A stretch of 64,000 bases of DNA from Aquila chrysaetos chrysaetos (Eukaryota > Chordata > Aves > Accipitriformes > Accipitridae): assembly GCF_900496995.4 (NCBI RefSeq), contig NC_044029.1:11470001-11534000 (forward strand). Reading direction: 5' to 3'. Below are positions 37,401-52,400 of this stretch, one piece after another; the stretch's first letter is position 1; every line of letters begins with the position of its first letter. Under the pieces are notes generated by a model, which saw only the letters and a list, made by a program, of their open reading frames with translations, did not search any database and was not told the origin of the DNA. The position numbers and the translations under genes are program-made.

Positions 37401-40400
37401 AAAATGTTGACGAATCTGGAAGGAGGACAGAGGAAGGAAGAAAGAGAATATTGTAAGTTTAGGAGATCTGGTAGCTTTCTCACTAAAATGCACCCTTCTC
37501 CACATTGCTGTTCACAAGCAACATGTTAACCAAGAGCCCCTGGGTTGCTGCTTTACAGATTTCCTTTAGCTGTGACAATGACACATTGGGATGGGGAGCC
37601 ATTCACCAGGGCTTTCTGCGATTTCTCCCAGCAAAAACAGCCTCACGCAATCCAAGGAGCAGCATAATTTTGGCAGGCCATGCACTGATGGAGCATTTGG
37701 ATGGGCTGCGCTCCTAAAGGGAGCAAAACAGTGAAGGATTTTAGTGCTAAAGCCAGAGGAGATGAGTTGTGCTTATCGCTGCAACACCTGCTCCCAGGCA
37801 CTTGCTGAATCCAGAGCTCCACGTTAGACAGCCAAGTTCCCTATGTTATGCAGAGAGACTCAGACTCCTTCTGCCCTACGCTGAGGCTAGGCTGCTATAA
37901 CAGCTATCTGCCTAAATAAGCCAAGAGGAAATGTTTCTCAGGGAGGTAGCAGGCTAACTCCAGGCTGTAGGCAGCACTTCCCCTCATCTGAGATTAACAG
38001 CAATTAAATCTTTTCTGGAACCTGGAGCAAGGCTTGTAAATTCTGTGTCTGACGAGTGAGTTTGCAAAGTACCAGGCTAGAAAGGCATATTCTACCCGTC
38101 CCTGGTTCCAGGAACATCTAATTATACCATATAAAAGATTTCTGTTTATTATTAATAATGTTATTCTATGGAAGCCGTCCAAAGCAGCTAAAAATTGGAA
38201 CGGTTCATGAAACAACATATTTTCTTCTATATGCTGCCATCTTCTGCTCCAGAATTAAAGTTTTCATTTAAGTAGGTACCCTGTATGCTTGGGAAAATAT
38301 GAGCATGAAGAATATCACTGCATTTTTATAGCTGGTCTAAACAAGCGCTGTTAATCTCACCATGGCTGTTCTATCAGATGTTTGGCAGTTTTTTGCACAA
38401 GGCATAAACATTCTGTAATTCCCAGAGAGATAAGCAGTTTTAGGAAAGCGTGAGATATTCAACAGGCAAGATTCTAAACCTCCATCGCATCAGTATGTCA
38501 CTATGTCAATACAAGGTGATAAAGAAACCGCAGCTGTTTACACGGTTCTTTGACTAGTCCATAACAATCCCCTCTACACCGTGCAGTAATTTCTTTCGGT
38601 GTCATGTGTGGCAAAAAACTGCCTTTCCACAAAGCGTCTTTTCAGACGACATAGAATTGCAGTGCATACAAGAAAAAGGAAAAGGGAGAAAGCCAAATAA
38701 AGATTGAAAAAAAAAGCCAAAAAAGAAGAAAGGATAAATTTCAAGTTTTAGGTTTGCTCCAAAGATTTGGAATGGTCTGAAATCTTAACCTACATGGGAC
38801 AGCTTACAGTGCTATCTACAGCAAATCTATTTGTAGCCCTCTTTCTATTAAAGTAGAAGAAATTTTAATAGGTCGTTAACAATCAGTGGAACTGCTGCTA
38901 ACACCAGCTCTGGAGAGGATCGCACAGAGGGAACCGTGAAGCACTCTGATCTGATGGCACTGTTACCCAAAATGAGAATTACGGTCAGGAGGAAATCTTA
39001 GCCCATACAGAGAAAGAAAAAAGGAGAAACAAAACTGCAGGAAATACAAGCAGGGTTGCAAGATATGAAGGCAAAAAGGGACAGACCTTCATGTTCAGCA
39101 GGGCCAAAGAGTAAATTATCTCAATCTGGTTAGATAAGGCTAGTAAACTTTTTTTTTTTTTTTTTTTTTTTCTGAATGGTGAAAATATCCTTGTTCACAA
39201 GCTTTCCTCCACAAGCCTGTGTGCCTACGTGTGTATGTGGGTGGGAGAGGATTACACAGACCAAACCTATTTTCTTGCACCAGTGTAAGGGCTATTAACT
39301 CTTCCATGCAGGGGTAGGCTGAGACCGCCTTGACTCAGGGAGACAATCTGAGCTGTATTTAGCATTGCTGTGAACTCGTTAGACAGTGGAAAAAGAAGAA
39401 ACTTCCTCCGGTCACAGAGGAGAAACCTTCTTCATAAAATACAAGATATGCCAGTGCTGGAGTGGACAAAGCCAAATTATACATCAGAGTAAGAGCAGGT
39501 CAAAAGGAGTTCAAGGCTGATTTCTATAATCCCTCCACAGATTTTCTTCCTGCAAACACAACAGCATTCATACTTGGATGCATTGGTAAGAAGTAGCTTG
39601 GAGAAAGCTTATGAAACTACTTAAAAAAAAATTGCTGGGAAACAAATGACATACCTGAAGTCCTTCTCTCACAGCTTCCAGAAGATACGGCACCAGGGAA
39701 TAGTTCCAGAGGTCTGTGAACCACACTCTGGAGCCATCAACATCCATAGGGCAAGGGAGGAAGAGGCGGGGACCTGAGAAGTCAAGTTGTGTATTAAAAA
39801 AAGTAGAACTAGGGAACACACTAAAAATAATCTTCACAGAATTAAAAAAGCAGTATTGGGGCACACTTAAGTGAAGAGAATACTAATACAGGACTACAAT
39901 AAGGGAGCTATCAGTCTCCTGTTATTAAAAATTAACTAGTCTCACTTTATCCACTTCTAGGGCCTGGTGAACACTTACAAGTTTTATGGGCAAAGCTATG
40001 TAAAAGGATGACTTCTTTCCTAACATAACTATTCCACTAAAAGACCTCAGGTACGTGTATATCTCCGACCTGCTAGTTTGCTGAACTGACTGTCCAAGTG
40101 TTTTTATTGCTGTAATTGTACTGCAGTGTAAAAGCAGGGAAAAAATTAAGCCTAGGAAAGTTGCTATTGAGGTAATTTTTTGTAAATTTCACTTTTTAAA
40201 ATTATGAACATTTTCTTGAAAGTCTTTAGCAACCAAGGCAGAAATACCAGGAAATACATACTCTCTCATTAAACTTCCCATTTTCATTTCAACTTTGCTG
40301 GCAACCACACAAATTCCCCAAACTGATGCTGTACTTCCCATTGAGAGGTGACAGCTTTTAAAAACGTACTATATCCTTCACAGATCCCTAAAGTGCTCAG

Positions 40401-43400
40401 CCTGCATCCTTATTTCAAGCCATTCCACCAATGGACTCACCAATGGTTACATCTGAAGAGCTGTGCGTTTCTAGGAAGCTGTTAAGATGATGCCATGTTT
40501 TGGGGATCCAGTCAATGATTTTGATGAGCTCATTATTGCGTATGTTCCTTTCTATTTCAGTCTCAATCAGTTTCCTTCTCAGATATCTGCCCAAGAAACC
40601 TTTAACAGGTTCTGTGTGATTAGCACACAGCACCCACCTGGGTAGAAAGGATAAATGTCAAGCAGCAATGAACACCAAATACATCATTTCCTCTTAAACA
40701 TAGAGATGAAGGTAACGTCCTAAGCTTCTGAGTCTCGTTAGTCAGCAAGTATAAAACTGCTCCAATGAACCACATTATTGCCCACCGCTACAACACAGTC
40801 ATTGCAGGCTTCAGCAGGAATTCAAGACACTGCTGAAGACAAATGGAATGCAAGAATTCAATCGTCCAGCAACTTGCTAGAGGTGTCAGAAAGTATCTTA
40901 TTTCTTTCACCATTCCTCAACACCATTCAGACACCCATCAATACAGGAGACACACAGAAGCGAACATACTTTGCTATGATGAGACGCAAGATCAATGTTT
41001 GTTGAAGAACTGGGCTGAGGGGCAGGGAACTGTGCAAATATGGTCACAGTAAATACAGAGTGAACGTACCTGAAATTGTGATGGAGCTCCAGATTTGGTG
41101 AAGAAGAAACTCCCTGGTTCATGGTTCCAATAATATAGGGACTGAAAAGAGAAAAGCAATAGGTTTTTTTGAGGGAAAATCCATTCAGATATTCAGAGAA
41201 TATTCTTTCTTCTTATCTGCACTAGTCCAATTTTAAAAGAGTCACTGGATGTATTGTAGTCTTAGATTTAAAATATTCCTGAGACGTCCCTTTTTTTAAT
41301 GTTTATTCTTGTATGATTTCCTTCTCTGCACGTTTGTAGTTTACTAATACTCATCTGTAATAAAGAAATAAATGAGGCAACTCTGTCTTTGTGTACCTCA
41401 TAATTTTGGAGTAGCCTTAGAGTTTTAATCTCAGAAGTCAGTGAATCTCATGAGTAAGACATAGCATACAGCGATTTTATGAAGGGAAGCCCCTATGATG
41501 GCGCTTTTACAGCAGAAATAGCCAATGTTATAGGTCAGTGAAAGTTCCAGAAAGCATTATTTTTATTCTTGCTTGGCAGTAAAGGACAGTCAGCAAACTT
41601 TATACTTCTGCACTGCTACAGGAAAACTGTAGGAAGTGCAAGTCCGCCAGATATACGGCTGCTTCTGCATGGCATGGTTCGTGGGTTCACACATATCCCA
41701 AATTCCACTATTATAAAGGGCATTTCTTCGTACTCGCCCGTAAGCTGTCCTCATGGTACTAATGAGCTTGTGTGATCTGACAGGGTGAAAGGGATAAGAC
41801 CCTAATTCAGTCAAGCGTTTAAGTACATTCTTAAATTCTGTGGTACGTTTACATCTCACTGAGATGCATGAGAGTCATATAAATAAAGTGAAGCAGACAC
41901 CCAAGTACTTGGCTGAAGAGGGTTAAAATTATTCAAGCACATAAGGGCTTTGCTGACAGCCTATGGGAGTCTTAAGTTTCCACTGGGACATTTTATTTTG
42001 CAAAATAACAAACAGCTTTTACTGCTTTAATTGCAAAAGGTCTGTAAAGGGGGAGAGAAGAGCTACTACCTACCATTTATTATATTTACAGTTGAGGAAG
42101 CCATTGAAGATGTCACTTAGTGAACCGATGTGGTGGAGATTATCAAGAATTATGACCACGGGGAGGTCAGCACCATTGTTGTCAGCACTGCACTGCTCAG
42201 CTAGGTTTGCTAGGTATTGTCGCAGATCCTTCAGCAGAATTAACAAAAAAACCCAGAAAAGATTAACCCAATTAGACCATAGATGTAATTTCAGTGGAAA
42301 AGATTTTCAGAAAGATAAAGAGGCTGCCACAGAGTTTCCCCGCTGTGGATCATTCAGCTGGATCAGCGCATGCAGGAAGACCTGCTTCTTAGATAGGGCA
42401 ACATTGAAGCCACATGCTAGGAAAAACAAAGGCACTAAACATAAGGCAAGCGACTGAAGCATACACATTCCTATTTGGTAGCTACATTCCTTAGAAACCT
42501 GCTGATAAACTATCTTATCTCCAGAGGAAAATAGGTTGCAATAAAATATGCCATTTCCAATGGGCTGAGATACTCACATCAATTGTTGGACCTCCGTTCT
42601 TATGAATGGCACATTTATATACCAAAACACCCCCATCAGATCACACGATTTAGGCATATTGAACTGCTCCTTCAGATATCTCCTTTCACCACTCTCCCTG
42701 AAAATCACTTGTCCTTTTGGGGATACTATATCACACCTTATAATAAAATTTGTTGTGTAATTTTTTTTTTTCTGTCAGCTATCTGTCTGGCTGCTTTTAG
42801 TGCTGGAGTAAAAGAGAACTTTCTATAATCAAAACATTTTGTATTTTTCTCAACACTTCATTGCCCTTGAGGGTCTGGGCTAGTCAAGTTTTACAGCTGT
42901 ATCTCTAAAGGTATCTAGTTTTGTCAGTGTTGGGAATGCTCAGTATTACGGACAAAGTTCCTATTGCCATTTTACTTTCTGGATCAGGGATAGCAGAATC
43001 TTTTCTTCTTTAATGGGAACATGAAATCTTTTTTTTATTTCAAGAAAGATTTTTGTTTGGCTTTTTATGGTCAGGTGTCTCTAGGGGAACATCATGGGTT
43101 TCTTCCATGGAATAGCACCATCTGTATTATTCAAACACACTTAGTATTTGACAATGTTGTTTCTTTTTTTTACTATAAACTCAAAAGTTATATATAAATC
43201 TTAATAGAAACAAAAGAAAAAAAAAAAAACAAACAAAAAACCCCCTCCAAACAAAACCATATACAACAAGCAATTTACCAGAAATCCAAAAGCTTACTCT
43301 CTTGTGGGACAATTTTCATTATAAATATATATGGTATACTAATAAAATGTAAACACATCCCCTGCCAAAGTAAATGGCATCACAAATCCTCTGTATAAAG

Positions 43401-46400
43401 ACAGTGAAAAGTGGTGTTTTTACTGGAATGGTCCTCTCACCCCTTTGGGATCTCTAGGTCCTTCCTTCTTCTATTATGTTAACATTCATTATGTTCTGTG
43501 CAAATCAGAAAGCTCTGGGCAAAACCTTTCATTTTCTTTTCCCTGGGTACCAAGTTAGGAGTATACCCAATTTAGGACAGCAAGTGAATAGTATTATCTG
43601 TGGCTAGCACAGTAGTCATGCTAGAAGCTTGATAATCTAAGCTATGTAAATCACTGTGAATGTGACATGATGCACAAGGCAATTTTTGTATGGTCAGCTT
43701 CCTGACCGATGCACGCCAGAAACCATGGCAGCAGTTGTATTTATCCAGTGCCGATTAAGAAGATGAACCCAAGACGACAATTCAAAATCCCCATTCTGAA
43801 GTCTTTGCTAACAATCAGCTGCTCTTATCACTATATAAAAGCAAGTTAGACTGATATTACTATATATCCAACCTTTCTGACAAAGGAATTACAGACACTC
43901 TAAGAATTTCATTTATATAGGAATTTCACGCTGCATCTATCCTTAAGGTGGATTTCGTCAAGTGAGGGAAAATTCAGACTTCCTTCACAGTGCTTCAATG
44001 GTTTGTTTAGAACAGAAAGATCTGGTCCCTGTTTCTCACTGGAATTGGAGACCGAGTTCTTGTAGGAAAAAATGCTAACTGAGCAACAAAACAGTATGCC
44101 AATCAATAGGATCTGCTCTGCATCATCACTACAAATTGGGCGATAGGTTATCTTTTCAACTGTAACATACCTTGCTTGATTTGTGATCTACGTTAAAAGT
44201 TGCAATTGCATCCTCAGTTTTTTTTCTGCCAGATTTAGTTATAATATATTCAGCCAGCCTGTTAGCTAAATAGGTCTTTCCTGTGCCACTGGGTCCCGAC
44301 AGAATAATCCTGCGATGCTCCATCAGTAAATTAAAGTACCGCTGGGTAATTGGCTTAGGAATCAATGTGTCAAACACAAAACTGTCCAAACTGTTTTCTT
44401 CCACTCCTGGGAACAAAAGAAAAGAAAAATGGTCTGTCTTCATCCTTGCTAAGGTAGGCGTGGGTTTGGCCCAGCACCTGATGGCATCAGTGCTGTGCTC
44501 AAAGCAAGGTAAGATACTTCTGCCTAAATCAAATTCCTATTAAGGGCTTCCTTACTGTGGAAATGCTTATATCCTTCCACAGGGCCAAGAAATTAAACAG
44601 TGGTAGTGGGACGAGATGGGTGGGAGAGATGAAATCAAAGTAAATGTGAAGAGAAGGCTCAGTGAGGCAAAGATGTATGTTTCAGACACTATGGGCAACC
44701 ATAACAAAAAAAAAGGTCAGAGTGACAGCCACAAGGGTTACTGGTTGTCACAACAATGTATGTATAGTTCTGAAGGCCCCCCTCCCCTCCAATAGCAAAT
44801 CCCTACAGCTTTTGAAATGTATTAAATTTTTCCTGCGGAACTAGGTAAGGCATAAATATTTCTCATCATAATGTCTGTTTGGGGGTTGGTTTTTTTGCCA
44901 CTATTCAGAAATTTGTACTTTGCTATGATTTGGCAGTCAGGCAGAGAAGGACAGAGATATTTTTAGATTTGCCTCAAAATGCTGCACTGTGTTAGGTATT
45001 GTACAGTGTCATACAGAAAGTTTATGTCATAAAGTCCTTGAATTGGAGACAAAATACAGAAAGGTCAGGTGTAAGAACAAAAATATGAAAGGTTGAGGGA
45101 CTGCAGTGAGGAACTCTACAGTATCTGTAAAAATATTCTTGGCGTTTACCTTTCAGGTTCACAGTGATGACGTTATTATCTCCAACCAGATATCCACAAG
45201 GCAGCAGTTCAGGCACTTCTAGGCTATGGGCTCTAATTACATCCCCTATACAATAGCTAGCAATGCAGTCAGAGCTTAAACCCAGGCTAGTAGTCGGATC
45301 CACTCGGAAAATATACTCCTGAAATTATATGAAAACATAAGACATAAAAATAATTATTGAATGAGAGCAGTTTGGAAAACATTTTGGTACAGGCGAAGTC
45401 ACTTGACAAGGAGATTCTTGCAGTCACATTCAATAGAGAACTGCCTACAATCATGAAAAAAGAACAGCAACATTAAGGATAAAGTTTATTTGTGGTGTTA
45501 GCTATATGTCAAAAAAGAAAACAAAACTAAAACTTGGCAAGACAACCCAAACAACACAGAAGTTTTCTTAAGTGAAAAAGAAAACTGAATTAATACTTGA
45601 GCTAATTTTTCAAGTCTTACCTTAAAGAGACGTCTGATTACACCATCTAAAACATCCCATTTTGTTTTTCCGCTGACTCCAATTGATCCTATCAGATATG
45701 CATGTGGTTTTTGATCCTGCAAAGAGAGATTTTTGGAAACTGGACTAAAAATGGTGTAATCAGTTTTCTATAAGATTCATAATTTTCCCAATGAAGAAAA
45801 AAAATATTCTTTAGAATGTGATGCTACAACTTTGTTAATAATCCCTGTGCCAGAAATAGGTATAGATGATATTACTTTGGTACATCTTTATAAGGAAGGA
45901 AATACAGTATCTTATTCTGCTCTTTGATTGCATCTGTGTTTATAAAGAGATGAATATAAATAAAAGTTGCAATGTATTTATAATTTTTTTATAATACAGA
46001 ACATGAAAACACGACAATGCAATTCCAAATTTATTACCTCAGCAGCATATTCATAGTTGCACCCTAAGGGGTCGAAGGCATAGATCTAATTTATAACAAC
46101 TTTTAAATGGAGATAGCAAGTCCCAGAACATCCTAGTACTAATTAAACTGAGAATTGGTAGTGTCTGAGCCACCACAAAGGCAGAAGGAGGCCATATGAC
46201 ACTAGTCTATGGAGAATGCCTAACTGTATTGAGCATGGATGACAGAGAAGAGAGCTGCTATCTTTAGGGTATTTCCCTTCAGTTCCTGGCTGAAAATACT
46301 GAAACAAGTTGAGCTGCTATACTGCAAGATTTGCCTGAGCTATAATTCTGCATCTAGACCTTTGGGTAGTGAACTTACCTTGGCTCGACTATAGCCCTTG

Positions 46401-49400
46401 TTTATAGTGACTAAAATTTTCACACTATGACCTTCTTTGTGGAGTGCTCCATCAGTGACATCATCCAACAAAATATCTACAATAAAAGAAGGGAACTAAA
46501 GTGATCAACCTGACAAATCACATCAGTTATGTTCACATCATCAGTTCAATATTTGTTCAAAGGACCTTTTGGTTAAAAAGAAAGGCTGCCATCACAACAA
46601 TTTGCAATAATTTTAATCTGTACTTATTCCTAATTTGCCTTTTCTCTTGGAGATTAAAAAAAAGTTACAATGTGTCAATTTTTGAAGCAAAATTAGGAGC
46701 TTTAATCATGTAGAAATGAATAGGGAATCCATAAATAAATAAATTCTTGCATCGTGATCTTGCCTTTGCTTTCCTTCTTGGAACTTGCTCAAAATTACCA
46801 TACATCCACAAAGCAATGTTAAAACTTAAACTAAGTTTATATCTTTGGGGACTCATTGTGCCCTTTAGAATGTTGTAAGGAGAAAAACAAGAAATTCTTG
46901 CATTGATATGTTTGCTGCTAAGTAAAATAGCATTTAATTTCTCTTTCCAGCTGATTTCTTTATCTTCTATACACATGGCATGGATAGAGTCTTTTTTAAC
47001 CAAATACAGGCTTACAAACAGTAAGCAAACATTAGAAAACCACTTTGTACTCCTCCAGAATATGGGACTCTATTCAGCCATTCCTCTAAGAAAAGGTTTC
47101 ATTTTTCTTGGAGGTAAAGAGTGATTCTGATCTGCTTTGTGCCTCAGTTTCTACCTCTTCACTAACTCCTAAAATGTGAAAGCAGGAGGACATATTTCTT
47201 ACTGAAGGCTAAGTCTGCAGCTTTATTGCAAGGGATAAAACTGCTTTCTTCCTCTAGAAGTTCTCTCAGAGATTTTACTGTTAGACATTTAAATGAACCA
47301 TCAAATTAGGAGAGATTATGGATTTGCATTTTCTTCAAAGTCCAGCACAGTAATCCACTACCCTAAGTCCTGCTCGTTCTTATTGTGGTGACTGAAGAAA
47401 AGCGTCGACTTCATGTCATAGCCTGCACAAGGTCAGATTTCACCCAAATTAAATGAAGTGCCAGTAAGATTCAGTCACTTGCTTATAGCAAAACCAAAGA
47501 CGACTTATTAATATGACAACAATGAATGTATTAAAAAATAAGTCCTCATGTAAAATGTTTGATAACTTACACCCAGATCTAGAAAGCAGATTCTGCTATT
47601 GGGTTCTTTGTTCTGTTTTTTGAAGAAGGATTTTTGTTGTGAGCTTAAACAAATCCATGCTTGTTTTGTTCCAGGCAGACAGTTTTTCTGTGCCACCAAC
47701 GTGGAATGTTTCATTTCACTTGTCTTGTGTTTTGGCATATTTGACAAACCTTAAGAGTTTCCATAATGTCATAGTTCGTCTGAGGGCAATTTACAATATA
47801 ACTGATCCCTTGGTGAAATTTTTCAATATTTGAATGACCCTCATGTAGCCTTTAAAATACATTCTTCTGTAAGTCTTTAGGAATGAGGAACCGCTCTGTG
47901 GCTAGAAAAAAATGCCACTTTCTAAGAGCTCTCTCTCTCACTGATACAAAGGGCTCAGAAGATGCCCAAGGGGGTCTAATTTCATGGTGATGCTAATTGC
48001 TTTAATTATCTCCTGCCAGACCTCCTCTTTAGGTGCGCTATGGTGGCTCCGGCTGACTTGTCTGAGCTCTGGCACTCTTTCCACTGGACAGTACAGACAG
48101 AGTCTTGTACTGGTCCTTCTTTGCTGCTTTTTACTCCAGTGACTGGCTGAAATACGGGTGTCTGTGACCACCGAGCCCCTTCCCAGCTTGCCACTCACAC
48201 CTATCAGGAGGAGATGGTTATACCCTTAGGAAGTGGCAATGGATAGCTTTGGTCATTTCCAGATGACCATGGGCATTTGGAGACACTGGTCTCCCAGAAA
48301 GTGCCATGGTGTTTTTTAATACGATGAGCCAAAGCCCTCGTTATCTCTCTCAGCTTAGTCCCCAGCATGATTAACCTCTCCATATCTCAGGGACTTTTGT
48401 TTAATAGTACTCCAGCTGCCGCAGAAATCCCACAAGACTTGGTAGGAAGCTGTCACCCTTCCAAGTTCTTTGGCATGGCAACAAAATGATACTCACAATG
48501 ATCAAAAAGGCTGGATTCATAATCAAATGAAATCCTCCACTCCTCATTAGGCACACTTATTTCTTTAATTTCTTATAACTGAAAGTAATTACTTTGCATG
48601 CTAGAAAAACATTTAGAACCAATAACACAGAAAATTATATAAAGCTTATAGAATCATAGAATAGTTGAATCATTTAGGTTGGAAAAGACCCTTAAGATCA
48701 TCAAGTCCAACCACTTCTCCCAGTCTTCTTGTTCTTCTTCTTCCTGTTCCTTCTCCTACTCCTTCATCCCCTTCTCCTCTTCCTCTTCCTCTTTTTCTTC
48801 CAGCTTTTATTTCTTCTGTTCTTTTGCTAAACAATTCCTCCTGATTTTGTTCATCTTCCTTCTTTTTCTTATCTTTCACCTTCCTGCATTCTTCCCCCTG
48901 GTCCTCTTTTCCTGTCTTATTCTCACCCAGTTCTTCCCCCTTTTCTTCAAACTCCTCCTCCTCCTCTTCCTCCTACATGTTTATTCCTGTATCTAGACAG
49001 AGTTAGTGCTAAGCGACAAAGTGCTAATAGCTGCTGCTCATGAAAGAAATTCTACAATTACCATTTTGAAAAAAAAATCTGTTCTGGTTTTTATTTCTTT
49101 TTTTTTTTATGTTTGTGGATGCATGAGCAGGAACGATAGTTAAACTTTTTCTCCCTGTTTTTGCAACACTTCATTGTATACTGAGGCCCAGCACAGGCTT
49201 ACCCATACTAAAAGTTAAACCTGGCAAAAAAGTAGGCTGGAATGTAAATAAAAAATAGACCGATTTTCCTATAAAATCTGATATTAACCAGAAGAAATAT
49301 TCAAATATCCATGTAATCAATGACTGGCAAGATAATATGACTAACTGCCAATCCAAATTATAGTCAGGCAGTTTGGCACATTCCCAGCTGTACTCTTGCC

Positions 49401-52400
49401 TAGACTCTTTCTACAATTATTAGCCACATTTCTATTGCTTCCAGAGACTGCATTATACTTTCTGTGGAGTCTACGCTAATGAGCGTTGCTTTGCTTCTGC
49501 TCTGCTCCTGGTTCTAATGTTAGAGACAGCACTTCTGTTTCTTGGCTACATTATTAAAACAAGTGTAGAAGGCTTATTATCATAAACTCTATGGCATGGA
49601 AAATAATCAAATGTTAATGTTCAGGATGTGGTCCAAAGTTCTGCTTGCTTTCTCTCATTCACTGAAACAATGAGCACGCTTAATAAGCCAGGCGGGGTTT
49701 GGCTCCTGTGACAAATGGTGATTTGGTCCAACGTAGACTAACTAGCTATATCACATTAAAAAAATGTAAGGGATAAAGCTAACTGAGACCACCTTCTGCC
49801 CCAGCTGCAAATACAAAATAAAGTTAAGGGAGCTAACTGAATGATAAAAGATCTGTAAACAAAAAAAAAAAAAAAAAAAGGAAGTTTCATGTACTATGCT
49901 CTTATTTATTCCACAGGGACAAGAGAATATATCTATACAGTTGTCAAGTATACTACAACAGATATTGTCCTCTTCAAATAAATTGTAAACCAGATGACCA
50001 AAGAGTACTGTAAACTAGGTAGGTAGAAAGTATCATAGCTAGGAACTAAGCAAACATAATGAACAGCCTGTTACTATTATACAGAGCTTTCTAAAATTTA
50101 CATTTTCAGAAATGACTGCCAGCATCCTTCCTCATCTCCATTAGTGAATGTATACTTGATGTTTACCTAAGCGATATGAGGTGTTTTAATTTTCAGGCAT
50201 GCCTCCCATATATGGCCCATTAAGAGAGTGAAAATAATAAATTCTTACTAATTGCTGAGGCATGCATGTCGCCAAAACATGTTTACCTGATGTAACAGAT
50301 TCTGTGATGTTTAAATTGTTCAGAGAAAGTCCTAGTGACTGACGTGATGAAGAAGATGATGTGCTGCTTGAAGACTCTGATGACGGCCGGGCAGGCTTTC
50401 CAGTATTTCCAGTCTCTGCCTTCAAACGATCATTTTCAGCTTTCAATATCTCAATTTCATTCTGTATTCAAAAGAAATCAACATAAAAGCACAGCGGGTT
50501 ATTCTTTCGGAAAACCGCTGGGGGTGGCTATTCTGGTGCTTGCCATTCACCTGCAGGAGCTAACTGGTTTACCACTTTCACAGCAGTATGTAGCACTATA
50601 GCTCAGAAGTATAACGCCGTCAGTGAAAACTGCATTGCCTTCACTTCTGAAATGAAGGGGGAAAACCCCCTATAACCTTGTTTTAGCTTTTGCCTCAAGA
50701 CAGTTCCTAAACAACGTAAAGTTCAAGCTTCAGTGTTTATTGTACAGTTGACCATAATACCGGTGTGGTGAGAATTTTCCCAGCTTTCCCTAGTTTTATA
50801 AGCTACTTTCTATTGTAAAAAATCATAGGTAACAGTCAGTTAAAAAAGTTATTGTTAAAATCTTGGATATGTCAATGTTTCTAAAGTCACAGAAAATTAT
50901 TACTGCCATTGAATGTAAAATTTAAGCAGTAACTTCACAGAGGAGAAATGAAATTAAAAATGGACAATTAGAAATTGATAGTTTAACAGTTTCACAAACC
51001 TTCTTGCTATCAGATAATACTTTTTGATCATTCAAACATGGGATTGTTCACATAACGGCCAGCAAGCCCTCTTTGATGAAAACATACAGTGACAGATGAA
51101 TCAGAACAACTAGGAATTTTTTTTAGCTAAATCCTCTGTGGTGCCAAGTGATTATTGAATGTACAATAATAAAATGAAAACTTAGCCTGAGAACAGCCTG
51201 GTACCAGCTAAATCTAGCTTTCAGTCGCTTCACGAAGCACAGTACAAAGCAACTGCTTATTCTTGCAGACGGTTTTGCACATCAAATTTAATTCCGCATT
51301 CACTAATACTCTGCTAAAAGTCCTGTTCTTTTATGAAGGCTGTACAGCTACATTATACAAATAAAAACATAAGGGGTAGCATCACAAAAAACCCCTGCAA
51401 CAGCTACAAAAAGATTAGATCATATAGGCAAAGGTGAGGAGATAGTGAAAGGGAAGGGACAAACCAGCAAAATTGTGACAGAAGGTAATAGATGAATGTA
51501 CCAGTTTAGCCTGGGGTTCAAACCAGGAGCTATGGTGAAATGAGTCACACAGTCTCCATCTACTCTGCAATTTACACTGATTAATTACACAACTCTTAGC
51601 AGACTGCCATTCAGCTGAGCTTTAGATTTTTAAGGTGCTTTGAATACACATAGTATTTGTATATCATTCCCACCAAGCTTCCTTTTTCCCCTTACCAATC
51701 CTCATCAACTCTCCAAAACATCAGAGTTTGGCAACTCCAAGGTGGCTGCCTCTGCTTTTGGGAAAACTTCAGAAGAAGGGGTGATTACCAGCGACAGCAT
51801 CTGAAATAGCCACCTCTGCCCAGCTTTGGTGAAATTCAAACTTTCGACTGTTTCGACTGTGACTACAGCAGACTCCTCTCTCCGGGAGTTCACCTGGTTT
51901 AGGCACTCACATCCCGGTGTAAGACCATAATCAGCTGATAAGCCTTCACATCCTGCTCTCCACCGCTGCAATTAAATGTATTCTATCCCTTAGAGTTCCT
52001 AAAAATTTTTTAGTGACTCCAAATCAAACGCTTTATTTTCATCTGGACAACTGTAACCCATATTTACGGACCAGTTCTTGATTATTCTTCCCCCTAATTG
52101 AAGTTCAGCCAACTATCCACTAGCAATGTTGGCACCGAGTGGTGTAAGCACCTGGGAGGGTGGTGGGTACCCCAGATGTTTAAAGGTGTGACTGAGACTG
52201 CTATAGACATGGTATAAACAAAGAGGTCTAGAAAAGACAGCAAGCCCACCAAATCTGGTAGTTAGGAAGTCAGCCGCTGTGGACACCTATACAGAAGTGC
52301 CTATGGGTGCATCCGACCTAAGCGCCCAGCACAGAGCAATTCAGCCGACAAGCCACTGGGGTTGGATCCAGCTGTGTAAATGGGGGTTTCCAGTGTCGCT

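Larger units (their letters stand above)
46477..50286 (-). other. NAV3 intron (3.8 kb)
   Basis: The largest complete intron in the window. It holds the CR1 tail (48650-48717), the pyrimidine tract (48712-48974) and the poly-A run (49861). A GC-richer patch at 48000-48200 is unassigned. Confidence 0.85.

Noticed and set aside
41963..42457. 164-codon plus-strand ORF, the longest in the window
   Set aside because: It overlaps the Walker B exon of NAV3 in antisense and runs into intron on both sides, with no recognisable domain.
45660..45690. GVSGKTKW as a possible P-loop
   Set aside because: It lacks the GxxxxGK[ST] spacing; the genuine Walker A is at 44273-44296.
48679..48996. Plus- and minus-strand ORFs at 48.7-49.0 kb
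   Set aside because: These are translation of the pyrimidine/purine simple repeat.
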